Source: Chitinophagales bacterium
Lineage (GTDB): Bacteria > Bacteroidota > Bacteroidia > Chitinophagales > UBA2359
Assembly: GCA_020631035.1 (NCBI GenBank)
Contig: JAHDIA010000414.1
Location: 1-5,818, forward strand
Length of the DNA: 5,818 nucleotides
Reading direction: 5' to 3'
The translations under genes and the position numbers were made by a program. This document shows positions 1 to 5,656 of this stretch, piece after piece. Positions within the stretch are counted from its first letter, which is position 1, and the number at the start of each line of letters is the position of its first letter. A model generated the notes under the pieces. The model was not told the origin of the DNA and searched no databases. It saw nothing but the letters and a program-made list of their open reading frames with translations.

Positions 1-50
1 CGAAAGGAGGTTTTTACTTTTTAAACTATTTCTTTCAATAGATATAAACT
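1..50. other. AT-rich spacer with possible edge of a further repeat copy
   Basis: No coding signal is visible. The first nine bases, CGAAAGGAG, closely match 255-262 (CGAAAGGAC), which is the outer end of the minus-strand repeat copy at 197-262, and both are followed by a T-rich run. The window may therefore open at the end of another minus-strand copy of the same family lying to the left. The rest (about 10-50) is plain AT-rich sequence. Confidence 0.35.
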
Positions 51-170
51 GTCCCCTCGACCTTGTGGATCGGAGTGGCGTCCCACAGGGCTATGACATG
101 GGTAGGGAGCCACTTGCGGGTTTAGTGGTGTAGTGAACTAGAAAAGAAAAAACTATAGGAAAAGAGATTT
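51..170 (+). repeat. GTCCYYTCGACC-family structured repeat, copy 1
   Basis: This is the first plus-strand copy of an intergenic repeat seen again at 1604-1707. Bases 88-136 align without gaps to 1626-1674 with 43 of 49 identical, and similarity continues with small indels to about 170. It starts GTCCCCTCGACC. A hairpin is formed by CCTTGTGG (61-68) and CCACAGGG (83-90), with CCCT (54-57) also able to pair with AGGG (87-90). Next comes the constant CTATGA box (91-96), then a second hairpin by CACT (111-114) with AGTG (132-135), or alternatively CCACT (110-114) with AGTGG (124-128). Relative to the other copies it has an insertion of roughly 17 bases in the first loop. I do not recognise it as a named RNA or insertion sequence. 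It could be a small structured RNA or a non-autonomous mobile element. Confidence 0.75.
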
Positions 171-196
171 ATATTTGTTTTGCCATTTTTATTTTG

Positions 197-262
197 TTAG
201 TGGTAGCTCCGAAAGTTTTGTCGTTACCCAGGTCATAGCTTTCTCCACAAGGTCGAAAGGAC
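197..262 (-). repeat. GTCCYYTCGACC-family repeat, copy 3 (inverted, diverged)
   Basis: Read on the minus strand from 262, this starts GTCCTTTCGACCTTGTGGA, matching copy 1 at 17 of 19 bases. It then has the constant box CTATGACCTGGGTA (238-225), 13 of 14 identical to 91-104. The first hairpin is kept with changed bases: CTTTC pairs with GAAAG where copy 2 has CCCTC with GAGGG. Beyond 225 it diverges, with only short matches such as an AGTGGT/ACCACT block near 199-204. It faces away from the peptidase gene that begins 50 bases to its right. With copy 1 it makes a large imperfect inverted pair (51-69 with 244-262; 91-104 with 225-238). Confidence 0.65.
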
Positions 263-270
263 GTTTTTTT

Positions 271-306
271 AACATAAAATATTTAACCTATTTTTCAACA
301 TAAAAT
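271..306 (+). promoter_or_regulatory. AT-rich leader with direct repeat and weak Bacteroidota-type promoter
   Basis: The ten-base word AACATAAAAT occurs at 271-280 and again at 297-306, 26 bases apart and just before the peptidase start codon. Between them TATTTTTC (289-296) resembles the Bacteroidota -7 box TAnnTTTG with one mismatch. No convincing -33 TTTG box is visible, only the T run at 264-270, and a start from this site would leave a very short leader. The spacing would suit a repeated operator or a duplicated A-rich translation enhancer. In sequence this AT-rich, chance remains possible. Confidence 0.3.
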
Positions 307-311
307 CAAAA

Positions 312-1391
312 ATGAGAAAATTAAAATCATCTACTGGACCCAAAAAAGGTTCCTTGTTAATTGCTGGTGGAGGTTCCATCGGATTCTTTAAAGAATTTAT
401 GGAATTGGCAGGTGGCCCAAAAGCAAAGATTGTGGTCATTCCAACCGCCTTGGCTCCTGGAGAATTATCAAATGAGTTCTTGGCCAATTTCAAAAAAAGA
501 TTTTTGAATGAAGGATTTAAGAACGTAAAAGTTTTGCATACCAGAAGCAGGAAAGAAGCCAATAGCAAAAAGTTTGTCAAGCCCATTCTCGAAGCCGATG
601 GCGTTTTGTTTAGTGGTGGGCGACAGTGGCGACACGCTGATTCCTATTTAAACACCTTGGCACATAAAGCCTTCAAGGATGTCTTGGATCGGGGAGGAGT
701 GATTTCAGGAGGTTCTGCTGGTGCAAGCATTCAAGGGTCTTATTTGGCTAGGGGGGATTCTCAAGGAAATACCAGCATTATGGGAGATCACGAAGAAGGT
801 TTGGGCTTCTTAAAAAACACTGCCATCGACCAGCATTTGTTGGCGAGAAACAGGCAATTCGATATGTTCGAACTCTTGGAGAAAAAGCCAGAGCTATTGG
901 GTTTGGGCATAGATGAGAATACAGCCATTGTCGTTCAAGGAAATAAGTTTCGGGTAATCGGACAAAGTTATGTCATTGTATATGACGATACTCGATGGTC
1001 GATAGAAAACAATGAATATGAGAAACTACCCAAGGGAAGTAAGGAATTTTATTTTTTGAGGGCAGGGCAAGAATACAATTTGAAAAAACAAAAAGTTGTA
1101 CAATTTAAAGACCGAAGTTTCCTCGACTACTCCAAGAAAAAGCTTTCAAAATACGTTGGTAAATATTTCAATAAGGAATCGAATATGTACTATGAGTTTT
1201 CCTTGCAAAAAAAGACCATTTTTCTACAAAAATTATCTTTTCCCAATAAACATATTCTTTTACAAGAATCAGACAAGCGATTTTTTATGAAGGACTCCGA
1301 TTTCTCTTTGGAATTTGATTTCTCTAAAAAGGGCAAAATAAAGGGCTTCACTTTTTTGCCAAGGAATACTTATTGGAAACGGGAAGTTTAG
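312..1391 (+). CDS. Cyanophycinase-like peptidase S51 with extra C-terminal domain
   Basis: The 359-residue product is a peptidase S51 family serine hydrolase with the class I glutamine amidotransferase-like fold. Visible signatures are the N-terminal GSLLIAGGGS strand-loop (residues 13-22), FSGGRQWR (100-107), the nucleophile elbow GGSAGAS with Ser135, DQHLLARNRQ with His175, and GIDENTA with Glu202. These match in order and spacing the Ser132/His174/Glu201 triad known for Synechocystis CphB, so the enzyme is probably active. CphB releases beta-Asp-Arg dipeptides from cyanophycin, but no cyanophycin synthetase is in the window, so the true substrate is open. The family core is about 270 residues. 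Residues about 272-359 (YVGKYF...FSLEFDFSKKGKIKGFTF) look like the DUF3471-type beta-rich tail usually found on beta-lactamase-like serine hydrolases. No signal peptide is seen, so it is predicted cytoplasmic. The ATG at 312 is the first in frame after a stop at 270-272 and follows an A-rich, SD-less leader. The gene stands alone and converges on the minus-strand genes. Confidence 0.9.
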   Translation: MRKLKSSTGPKKGSLLIAGGGSIGFFKEFMELAGGPKAKIVVIPTALAPGELSNEFLANFKKRFLNEGFKNVKVLHTRSRKEANSKKFVKPILEADGVLFSGGRQWRHADSYLNTLAHKAFKDVLDRGGVISGGSAGASIQGSYLARGDSQGNTSIMGDHEEGLGFLKNTAIDQHLLARNRQFDMFELLEKKPELLGLGIDENTAIVVQGNKFRVIGQSYVIVYDDTRWSIENNEYEKLPKGSKEFYFLRAGQEYNLKKQKVVQFKDRSFLDYSKKKLSKYVGKYFNKESNMYYEFSLQKKTIFLQKLSFPNKHILLQESDKRFFMKDSDFSLEFDFSKKGKIKGFTFLPRNTYWKREV

Positions 1392-1420
1392 TAATGGTAA
1401 AACAAGAACTTCCCGATTTT
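1380..1420 (+). terminator. Stop-codon hairpin, probable terminator of the S51 gene
   Basis: CGGGAAGTT (1380-1388) pairs perfectly with AACTTCCCG (1407-1415), giving a nine-base-pair stem with an 18-base loop, followed by ATTTT. The left arm lies in the last codons of the S51 gene and the loop holds its TAG stop (1389-1391). The short T run makes it an imperfect intrinsic terminator. The right arm belongs to the repeat unit at 1390-1548, so the hairpin exists only because of that junction. Confidence 0.5.
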
Positions 1421-1548
1421 GGCGGCGATATTTTCAAACCTACTGCGTCAAAAATGCTCGCCTTAGCGCTGCTAGGACTGCGCTTTTTTCCTTGTATGTC
1501 TAAAAATCTCATTGCCAAAAACAATGAACTTATTATTTAACCATTACT
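1390..1548. mobile_element. MITE-like palindromic unit with terminal inverted repeats
   Basis: The left end AGTAATGGTAAAACAAGAAC and the reverse complement of the right end, AGTAATGGTTAAATAATAAG (1548-1529), agree over the first nine bases and most of the next ten, so the segment of about 160 bases has terminal inverted repeats. The interior is itself foldable: GGCGA (1424-1428) with TCGCC (1458-1462), supported by ATTTT (1430-1434) with AAAAT (1451-1455), and then AGCGC (1465-1469) with GCGCT (1480-1484). There is no room for a transposase, so if mobile it would be non-autonomous. It abuts the S51 stop codon. I have an impression that similar units recur in Bacteroidota intergenic DNA, but I cannot verify this here. 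No target-site duplication is obvious. Confidence 0.5.
1465..1489 (+). terminator. Small hairpin with T run inside the 1390-1548 unit
   Basis: AGCGC (1465-1469) pairs with GCGCT (1480-1484) around a ten-base loop, and the second arm runs into a T6 tract (1484-1489). This has intrinsic-terminator geometry for plus-strand transcripts and could back up the stop-codon hairpin upstream. The five-base-pair stem is short. Read the other way it has no T run, so it is not bidirectional. Confidence 0.4.
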
Positions 1549-1603
1549 TGAGAATGGGGTGGGAAATGTTTCCTAGATTCAAGACATCTTTTTATTTTCA
1601 AAT
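1549..1603. other. Spacer with nothing recognisable
   Basis: These bases lie between the MITE-like unit and repeat copy 2. I see no ORF, no repeat and no convincing structure in them. Confidence 0.5.
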
Positions 1604-1707
1604 GTCCCCTCGACCAAGGTGGAGAGGGCTATGATATGTGTAGGGAGTCACCTTCGGGTTTAGTGGTGTGGTGAATTAGAAACGATAAAAACATTGGAAG
1701 GGGATTA
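1604..1707 (+). repeat. GTCCYYTCGACC-family structured repeat, copy 2
   Basis: This is the second plus-strand copy of the family at 51-170. It starts GTCCCCTCGACC and forms CCCTC (1607-1611) with GAGGG (1624-1628) around a 12-base loop, where CC (1614-1615) can also pair with GG (1621-1622). The constant CTATGA box follows at 1629-1634. A second hairpin is TCACC (1648-1652) with GGTGA (1670-1674). Against copy 1, one pair of the second stem changes on both sides: T114/A132 becomes C1652/G1670. The tail (AATTAGAAA...GGAA...GATTA) also matches copy 1. It sits between convergent genes, so no adjacent gene obviously needs it as a 5' leader. Confidence 0.75.
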
Positions 1708-1815
1708 TTCGCAAATGCGACTGAACAAAATAATCTAGCCCCGATAGAAGCGGATACCCCTGTAGGGGCAATCCCTTGCGGTTGCCCTGGAAGGAGTAGC
1801 AGCGGATAGCGGGCA
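1700..1815. repeat. Compact palindromic intergenic element (CTAGCCCC...GCGGATAGCGGG)
   Basis: Several nested stems are visible: GGGGATTATT (1700-1709) with AATAATC (1729-1735) plus CCCC (1739-1742); TCGC (1709-1712) with GCGA (1717-1720); CCCC (1757-1760) with GGGG (1765-1768); and GGGCAA (1766-1771) with TTGCCC (1782-1787). The phrase AGCGGATA occurs twice, at 1749-1756 and 1801-1808, one at each end of the inner hairpins. From memory, elements with this CTAGCCCCGATAG...AGCGGATAGCGGG frame are common between genes in Bacteroidota, and GTAGGGGCAA...TTGCCC palindromes also occur in cyanobacteria; I cannot check this. Small reading frames across it look spurious. It may aid termination or transcript stability for the minus-strand gene ending at 1865. 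Confidence 0.55.
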
Positions 1816-1850
1816 AACAAGTAGCGACGAAGCCCCCAAACCTTTGCTCC

Positions 1851-1870
1851 AAAAAAAAATAAATTTATTT
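1851..1870 (-). terminator. AT-only palindrome and T tract at the end of the exported-protein gene
   Basis: AAATAAATTTATTT (1857-1870) is a perfect 14-base palindrome covering the TAA stop of the minus-strand gene. Read on the minus strand it runs into a tract of nine T (1859-1851). The geometry is that of an intrinsic terminator, but the stem is entirely A-T and would be weak. The GC-rich hairpins further downstream at 1757-1787 may matter more. Confidence 0.3.
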
Positions 1871-3988
1871 ACTTATCCCCATAATACGACGAATGTTCCA
1901 AATACTTTTAAAGCCAAATCCCCAGCGGTTTTCTTTGATTTGGGCTTCTTCCCTTTCCCAAAAATGTAAATCGGTAACGGGAAAAAGGTAGCCAAAATGA
2001 TAGGAGGTATGCCCTGGTCTTTGGGTGGTCAAGATTGTTTTGTCGTAGGCATATTCTGCTTCTCTTTTTCGGACAATTTGTAGGGCGTCGGCTCGGTATT
2101 GTGCCGCCTTTTTTAAATCATCTTGGTGGTCAATTTTGAGAATTTTGTCTAGCTCAGCCATACGTTTGTGGTAGATGGCGGAGAGACAAGCATGACGGTG
2201 CTGCGCTCGTAAATGAGTGATGGCTATACCGTCTTTGAGTTCTTCCCAAATGGCTTTTTCTTCTTTTGTTTTTAAATTTAAAACATTGGTTTTTTGAAGC
2301 AATGTATTGCCTTCAGTACTAAATTTTTGTAGGGGCAGAATGCCTTCCGTTTTGAGGCTGTCCAATACAAGTGCATCCACCTTACGGAACAAATCTTTGT
2401 AGGTCCATCTAGGGCGGGGATGAAATTCTCGGCTAAACATTTTGGGTACTTCGTCTAGGACCGATTGAGCGACCATATAGCGCATCAACTCTTGGTCTTT
2501 GAGGTAGGTCGTTTGTAAATTTAATAAATCATTTACTCCTTTGAGCAGGTCTTTGTTTTCAAAAATTAAATCAAAACTATCGAGGGCGTGTGCTGGTGTC
2601 CCATAATCCCAAGACCAACGGGCAATGCTCCAATCAATGAGCCAGTAGCCCCATTCCCAGCCAGAAGAAAAAGTGAGGTGCCCAGTGATGCCTTTTTGCT
2701 CCATCAACAAAATGTCGTTGAGACGGGCAGAGAGGTAGGGAAGCAGAAACATCGGAACCGAATTGTCGAAGGTGACCCAATAAGCGGATTCAGGGAAATA
2801 CCAAGTTTCCCTTTGGGGCTGTTCCTTGTCCATTAGGTCAAGCATATGGCGGAGGTTGGCATTGCCATAAACAGGTGCTTTTTCCTCAGCTATTTCGTAG
2901 AACATAACGGTATGAATCATCACCCCACGTTCGGCATCTTGGGCTTGGCTTGCGCCGCTATAATTTAAAACAGCTTCTCCCTTTTTGACAACGTGTGCCC
3001 GTCCCATTATTTTTACTTGATTTTCGGCTGCCCAGTCTAGGATGACTTTTTTGAGTTTTTCCCTACGCTTGAGATTGCCGCTGGTATATTCGGTGGAGGA
3101 CAGTTCGATATTGTAAACATCCCAATTCGCTTCTTGAAGGGCATTGAGATTGGCTAAAATTTGTTTTCTTTTGGATTTAAAAGAGGCAGGGGCATTTTGG
3201 TACAACATAAAGGCTTTTTGTTGTATCATATGTAGAGAAATGTCCAAGCCCATAATGATGCCTCTTTGGTGGGCATAGTCCACCATTTGTTTGGAGTAGG
3301 GAACCCATTTCTTTAAATCAACGCTGTTGAGTAGGTTGAATTCAAAATAGTTTTGTCCATTGCGAGCCAGCCAGTCGATGTATTCGTGGACCATTTCAAT
3401 GCCATTCGGAAAGTTGTGGTCGAGTAGGGCTTCGGTGAGTTCGATGGGGTGCATGGTGTGGAGATGGAAACCCCGTTTTAGAAAGCGTTCTTTGCCTTCC
3501 CAAGTCCAGTTGTCGCTTATGGGGAATTCCGTCCAAGTGGGAACAATGGTTTTACGGGGATGGTAAAAACGAAACCCCAATTGTTCTTGTAGAAGGGCGT
3601 AAAGTGCGGCGGCAGTTCCTGCGTAGGAAGTAGTATTTAAATTTAAATGGACTTGTTCGTTTTTAGTTTGGCTCTCCCATTTGAAATTACTGCTAGGATA
3701 GTAAAAATGAGGTACGCCATTGGCATCTTTTTGATGGATGATTTTATCGAACTTGTCTTGTGTGGCGGTACTCGGTAAATTGATTTGAATGCCTGCCTTT
3801 GTATCATTGGTGTTGACGGTACATTGGCAAGCATTGGCTAGTAGGTTTTGTACATCCTGTATGGCGAGTTGGGTGATGGATTCATCTAGTAGTTTTTGGT
3901 CGGCATTGATGGAAATGGATTCTTGGGCAGAAAGGTTGGTCGCCATTCCCATCAAAAATAAAAATAGGCAATAGCATAAAATGGGCAT
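1865..3988 (-). CDS. Large exported protein with glycoside-hydrolase-like architecture
   Basis: The preferred product is 707 residues. Starting at the ATG at 3988 gives a hydrophobic signal segment (PILCYCLFLFLMGMA, residues 2-16) ending in LSAQ, with probable cleavage near residue 21 or 22. It lacks an N-terminal positive charge; the ATG at 4027 would add one Arg but is encoded by a palindromic repeat, as is the longest frame from 4060. Residues about 25-155 resemble the N-terminal alpha/beta domain of alpha-glucuronidases and hexosaminidases: TAAALYALLQEQLGFRFYHP at 125-144 is typical. Residues about 165-460 alternate helices and strands like a TIM barrel (RGFHLHTMHP, YFEFNLLN, RGIIMGLDISLHM, YNIELSSTEY, RGVMIHTVMFYE, YWVTFDNSVPMFLLPYLSARLNDI), and the remainder is mostly helical. 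The middle and end are rich in Trp and Tyr, as in carbohydrate-binding proteins. I could not assign catalytic residues or a family number. It probably acts in the periplasm or at the surface on a glycan. It follows prfC on the same strand after 84 bases. Confidence 0.85.
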   Translation of the reverse strand: MPILCYCLFLFLMGMATNLSAQESISINADQKLLDESITQLAIQDVQNLLANACQCTVNTNDTKAGIQINLPSTATQDKFDKIIHQKDANGVPHFYYPSSNFKWESQTKNEQVHLNLNTTSYAGTAAALYALLQEQLGFRFYHPRKTIVPTWTEFPISDNWTWEGKERFLKRGFHLHTMHPIELTEALLDHNFPNGIEMVHEYIDWLARNGQNYFEFNLLNSVDLKKWVPYSKQMVDYAHQRGIIMGLDISLHMIQQKAFMLYQNAPASFKSKRKQILANLNALQEANWDVYNIELSSTEYTSGNLKRREKLKKVILDWAAENQVKIMGRAHVVKKGEAVLNYSGASQAQDAERGVMIHTVMFYEIAEEKAPVYGNANLRHMLDLMDKEQPQRETWYFPESAYWVTFDNSVPMFLLPYLSARLNDILLMEQKGITGHLTFSSGWEWGYWLIDWSIARWSWDYGTPAHALDSFDLIFENKDLLKGVNDLLNLQTTYLKDQELMRYMVAQSVLDEVPKMFSREFHPRPRWTYKDLFRKVDALVLDSLKTEGILPLQKFSTEGNTLLQKTNVLNLKTKEEKAIWEELKDGIAITHLRAQHRHACLSAIYHKRMAELDKILKIDHQDDLKKAAQYRADALQIVRKREAEYAYDKTILTTQRPGHTSYHFGYLFPVTDLHFWEREEAQIKENRWGFGFKSIWNIRRIMGISK

Positions 3989-4012
3989 CCAATGATGCGA
4001 TGCAATGTGCCT

Positions 4013-4047
4013 GTAGAGACCTTGCATGCAAGGTCTGTACTGTACAG
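4013..4047. repeat. Palindromic repeat between prfC and the exported-protein gene
   Basis: AGACCTTGC (4017-4025) and GCAAGGTCT (4028-4036) form a 20-base perfect palindrome. One mismatch further out, GTA (4013-4015) pairs with TAC (4038-4040). It overlaps a second palindrome, CTGTAC-T-GTACAG (4035-4047). Palindromes of the GTAGAGAC...GTCTCTAC style are, from memory, widespread interspersed repeats in Bacteroidota and cyanobacteria. There is no T run on the minus strand after it, so it is not a standard intrinsic terminator, but it could still attenuate read-through or protect the prfC transcript end. Its translation produces the odd N-terminal extension of the longest reading frame. Confidence 0.7.
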
Positions 4048-4072
4048 AGTGGGGTGGCATATTTATTTGAAT

Positions 4073-5656
4073 TTAAAATTCAGAAGTAAAATGAAATTCA
4101 ATTTTAGGATTCTGATCCCGAATCATCTGAAGGCTAAAAGCAGATTCCGCCAAAAATACATCCCGTCCTTCTTTGTCCACTGCCATCAATCGGTGTTGGC
4201 GTTTGACAAAATCGGCTAGGGCGGTACTGTCTTCGCTACTGATCCAACAAGCCTTGTGTAGGTTGATGGGTTCATAGCTACAAGAAGCACCATATTCGTG
4301 TTCCAAGCGGTATTGAATCACATCGTATTGGAGCGCACCCACCGTCCCAATGATTTTACGATTGTTGTTGGAACGGATAAACAATTGTGCCAGTCCCTCA
4401 TCCATCAATTGGTCGATGCCTTTGTTGAGTTGTTTGGCTTTGAGTGGATCGGCATTGTCGATGTAACGGAACAATTCAGGTGAAAAACTTGGAATGCCAA
4501 TGAATTGTAAATCTTCGCCTTCGGTCAAGGTATCCCCTATTTTGAAATTGCCACTATCGTATAAACCAACGATGTCACCAGGAAAAGCTTCGTCCACCAC
4601 CGATTTTTTAGACGCCATAAAAGCAGTTGGGTTGGAAAAGCGAAGCTTCTTTTTGAGTCGGGTATTGTGGTAGTATTTGTTGCGTTCAAAAATACCAGAA
4701 CAGATGCGCAAGAAAGCAATTCGATCACGGTGTCGTGGGTCGATATTGGCATGTATTTTGAAAACAAAGCCCGTAAATTTAGATTCTTCCGCATTGACTT
4801 CCCGTTGCTCCGTTTCTCTAGGGCTAGGGCTAGGAGCAATTTCGATAAAACAATCGAGCAATTCCTTGACCCCAAAATTGTTGATGGCACTACCAAAAAA
4901 GACAGGAGACAAATCCCCACTTCTGTATTCCTCTACAGAAAATTCGGGATAAACAGCTTCGACCAATTCCACTTCTTCTCGAAGTTCATCGGCTTGTTTT
5001 TCGCTTATGTTTTCGTCGAGTTTAGGATCTGCCAAATCTTTAATCTCCATGGTGTCTTCTTGTTCTTGTTTGCCGTGAGCCGAGAACAGTCGGAGTCTTT
5101 TGTTATACATATCGTAGATGCCCTTAAAGTCGGGACCCATACCAATGTTCCAAGAAAGTGGGCAGACCGTCAAGCCCAATTTTTGTTCAATTTCGTCTAG
5201 CAACATTTGAGCGTCCTTTCCATCCCTATCCAATTTGTTGATAAAGACGATGATGGGGGTTTTGCGCATACGGCAGACCTTGACCAATTTTTCGGTTTGT
5301 GTTTCGACCCCCTTGGCAACGTCAATGACGACAATAACGCTATCGGCGGCAGTGAGGGTACGGTAAGTATCTTCGGCAAAGTCCTGGTGACCAGGAGTGT
5401 CTAGGATATTGATTTGCAATTCTTTGTACTCAAATCCCATCACAGAAGTCGCAACGGAGATTCCCCTTTGACGCTCGATTTCCATAAAGTCGGAAGTGGC
5501 GTGTTTTTTGATTTTGTTGGACTTAACCGCTCCCGCAGTTTGAATCGCTCCCCCAAACAACAATAGTTTTTCGGTAAGGGTTGTCTTTCCCGCATCGGGG
5601 TGACTGATGATGGCAAAAGTACGTCTACGTTGGATTTCTTGTAATAATTGGCTCAT
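4073..5656 (-). CDS. prfC: Peptide chain release factor 3 (RF3)
   Basis: The 527-residue product is RF3, a cytoplasmic translational GTPase that recycles class 1 release factors RF1 and RF2 from the ribosome after peptide release. All GTPase motifs are present: G1 HPDAGKTT (19-26), G2 RGISVATSV (64-72), G3 DTPGH (86-90), G4 NKLD (140-143) and G5 GSA (255-257). Domain 2 follows from about 295, and the RF3-specific C-terminal domain covers about 385-520, with GTVGALQYDVIQYRLEHEYG at 437-456. The length matches E. coli RF3 (529). An in-frame ATG at 5752 would add 32 residues with no family counterpart. I chose 5656 because MSQLLQEIQRRRTFAIISHPDAGKTT begins at the usual family position. The leader is A/T-rich without a Shine-Dalgarno, normal for Bacteroidota. 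The TAA stop lies 84 bases before the next gene's preferred start. Confidence 0.97.
   Translation of the reverse strand: MSQLLQEIQRRRTFAIISHPDAGKTTLTEKLLLFGGAIQTAGAVKSNKIKKHATSDFMEIERQRGISVATSVMGFEYKELQINILDTPGHQDFAEDTYRTLTAADSVIVVIDVAKGVETQTEKLVKVCRMRKTPIIVFINKLDRDGKDAQMLLDEIEQKLGLTVCPLSWNIGMGPDFKGIYDMYNKRLRLFSAHGKQEQEDTMEIKDLADPKLDENISEKQADELREEVELVEAVYPEFSVEEYRSGDLSPVFFGSAINNFGVKELLDCFIEIAPSPSPRETEQREVNAEESKFTGFVFKIHANIDPRHRDRIAFLRICSGIFERNKYYHNTRLKKKLRFSNPTAFMASKKSVVDEAFPGDIVGLYDSGNFKIGDTLTEGEDLQFIGIPSFSPELFRYIDNADPLKAKQLNKGIDQLMDEGLAQLFIRSNNNRKIIGTVGALQYDVIQYRLEHEYGASCSYEPINLHKACWISSEDSTALADFVKRQHRLMAVDKEGRDVFLAESAFSLQMIRDQNPKIEFHFTSEF

Noticed and set aside
51..262. CRISPR array or tRNA in the left repeat region
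   Set aside because: The copies are inverted and of variable length without regular spacers, and no cloverleaf, T-arm (GGTTCRA) or CCA end is visible.
269..586. Minus-strand frame of 105 codons overlapping the S51 gene
   Set aside because: It is antisense to a clear enzyme-coding gene and its hydrophobic start is only the complement of the Lys- and Ala-rich S51 sequence.
1629..1820. Minus-strand frame of 63 codons across the intergenic repeats
   Set aside because: It spans repeat copy 2 and the palindromic element, so its sequence is explained by repeats rather than by a protein.
3630..3650. ATTTAAATTTAAAT palindrome inside the exported-protein gene
   Set aside because: It encodes an ordinary Leu/Asn-rich stretch (HLNLNTT) and is explained by AT-rich codon use.
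4013..4047. Palindrome as an intrinsic terminator of prfC
   Set aside because: No T run follows the stem on the minus strand, so standard intrinsic termination is not supported; kept only as a repeat.
4667..5200. Plus-strand frame of 177 codons inside prfC
   Set aside because: It lies wholly antisense to a conserved GTPase gene; the composition (Phe- and Arg-rich) is typical of a shadow frame.
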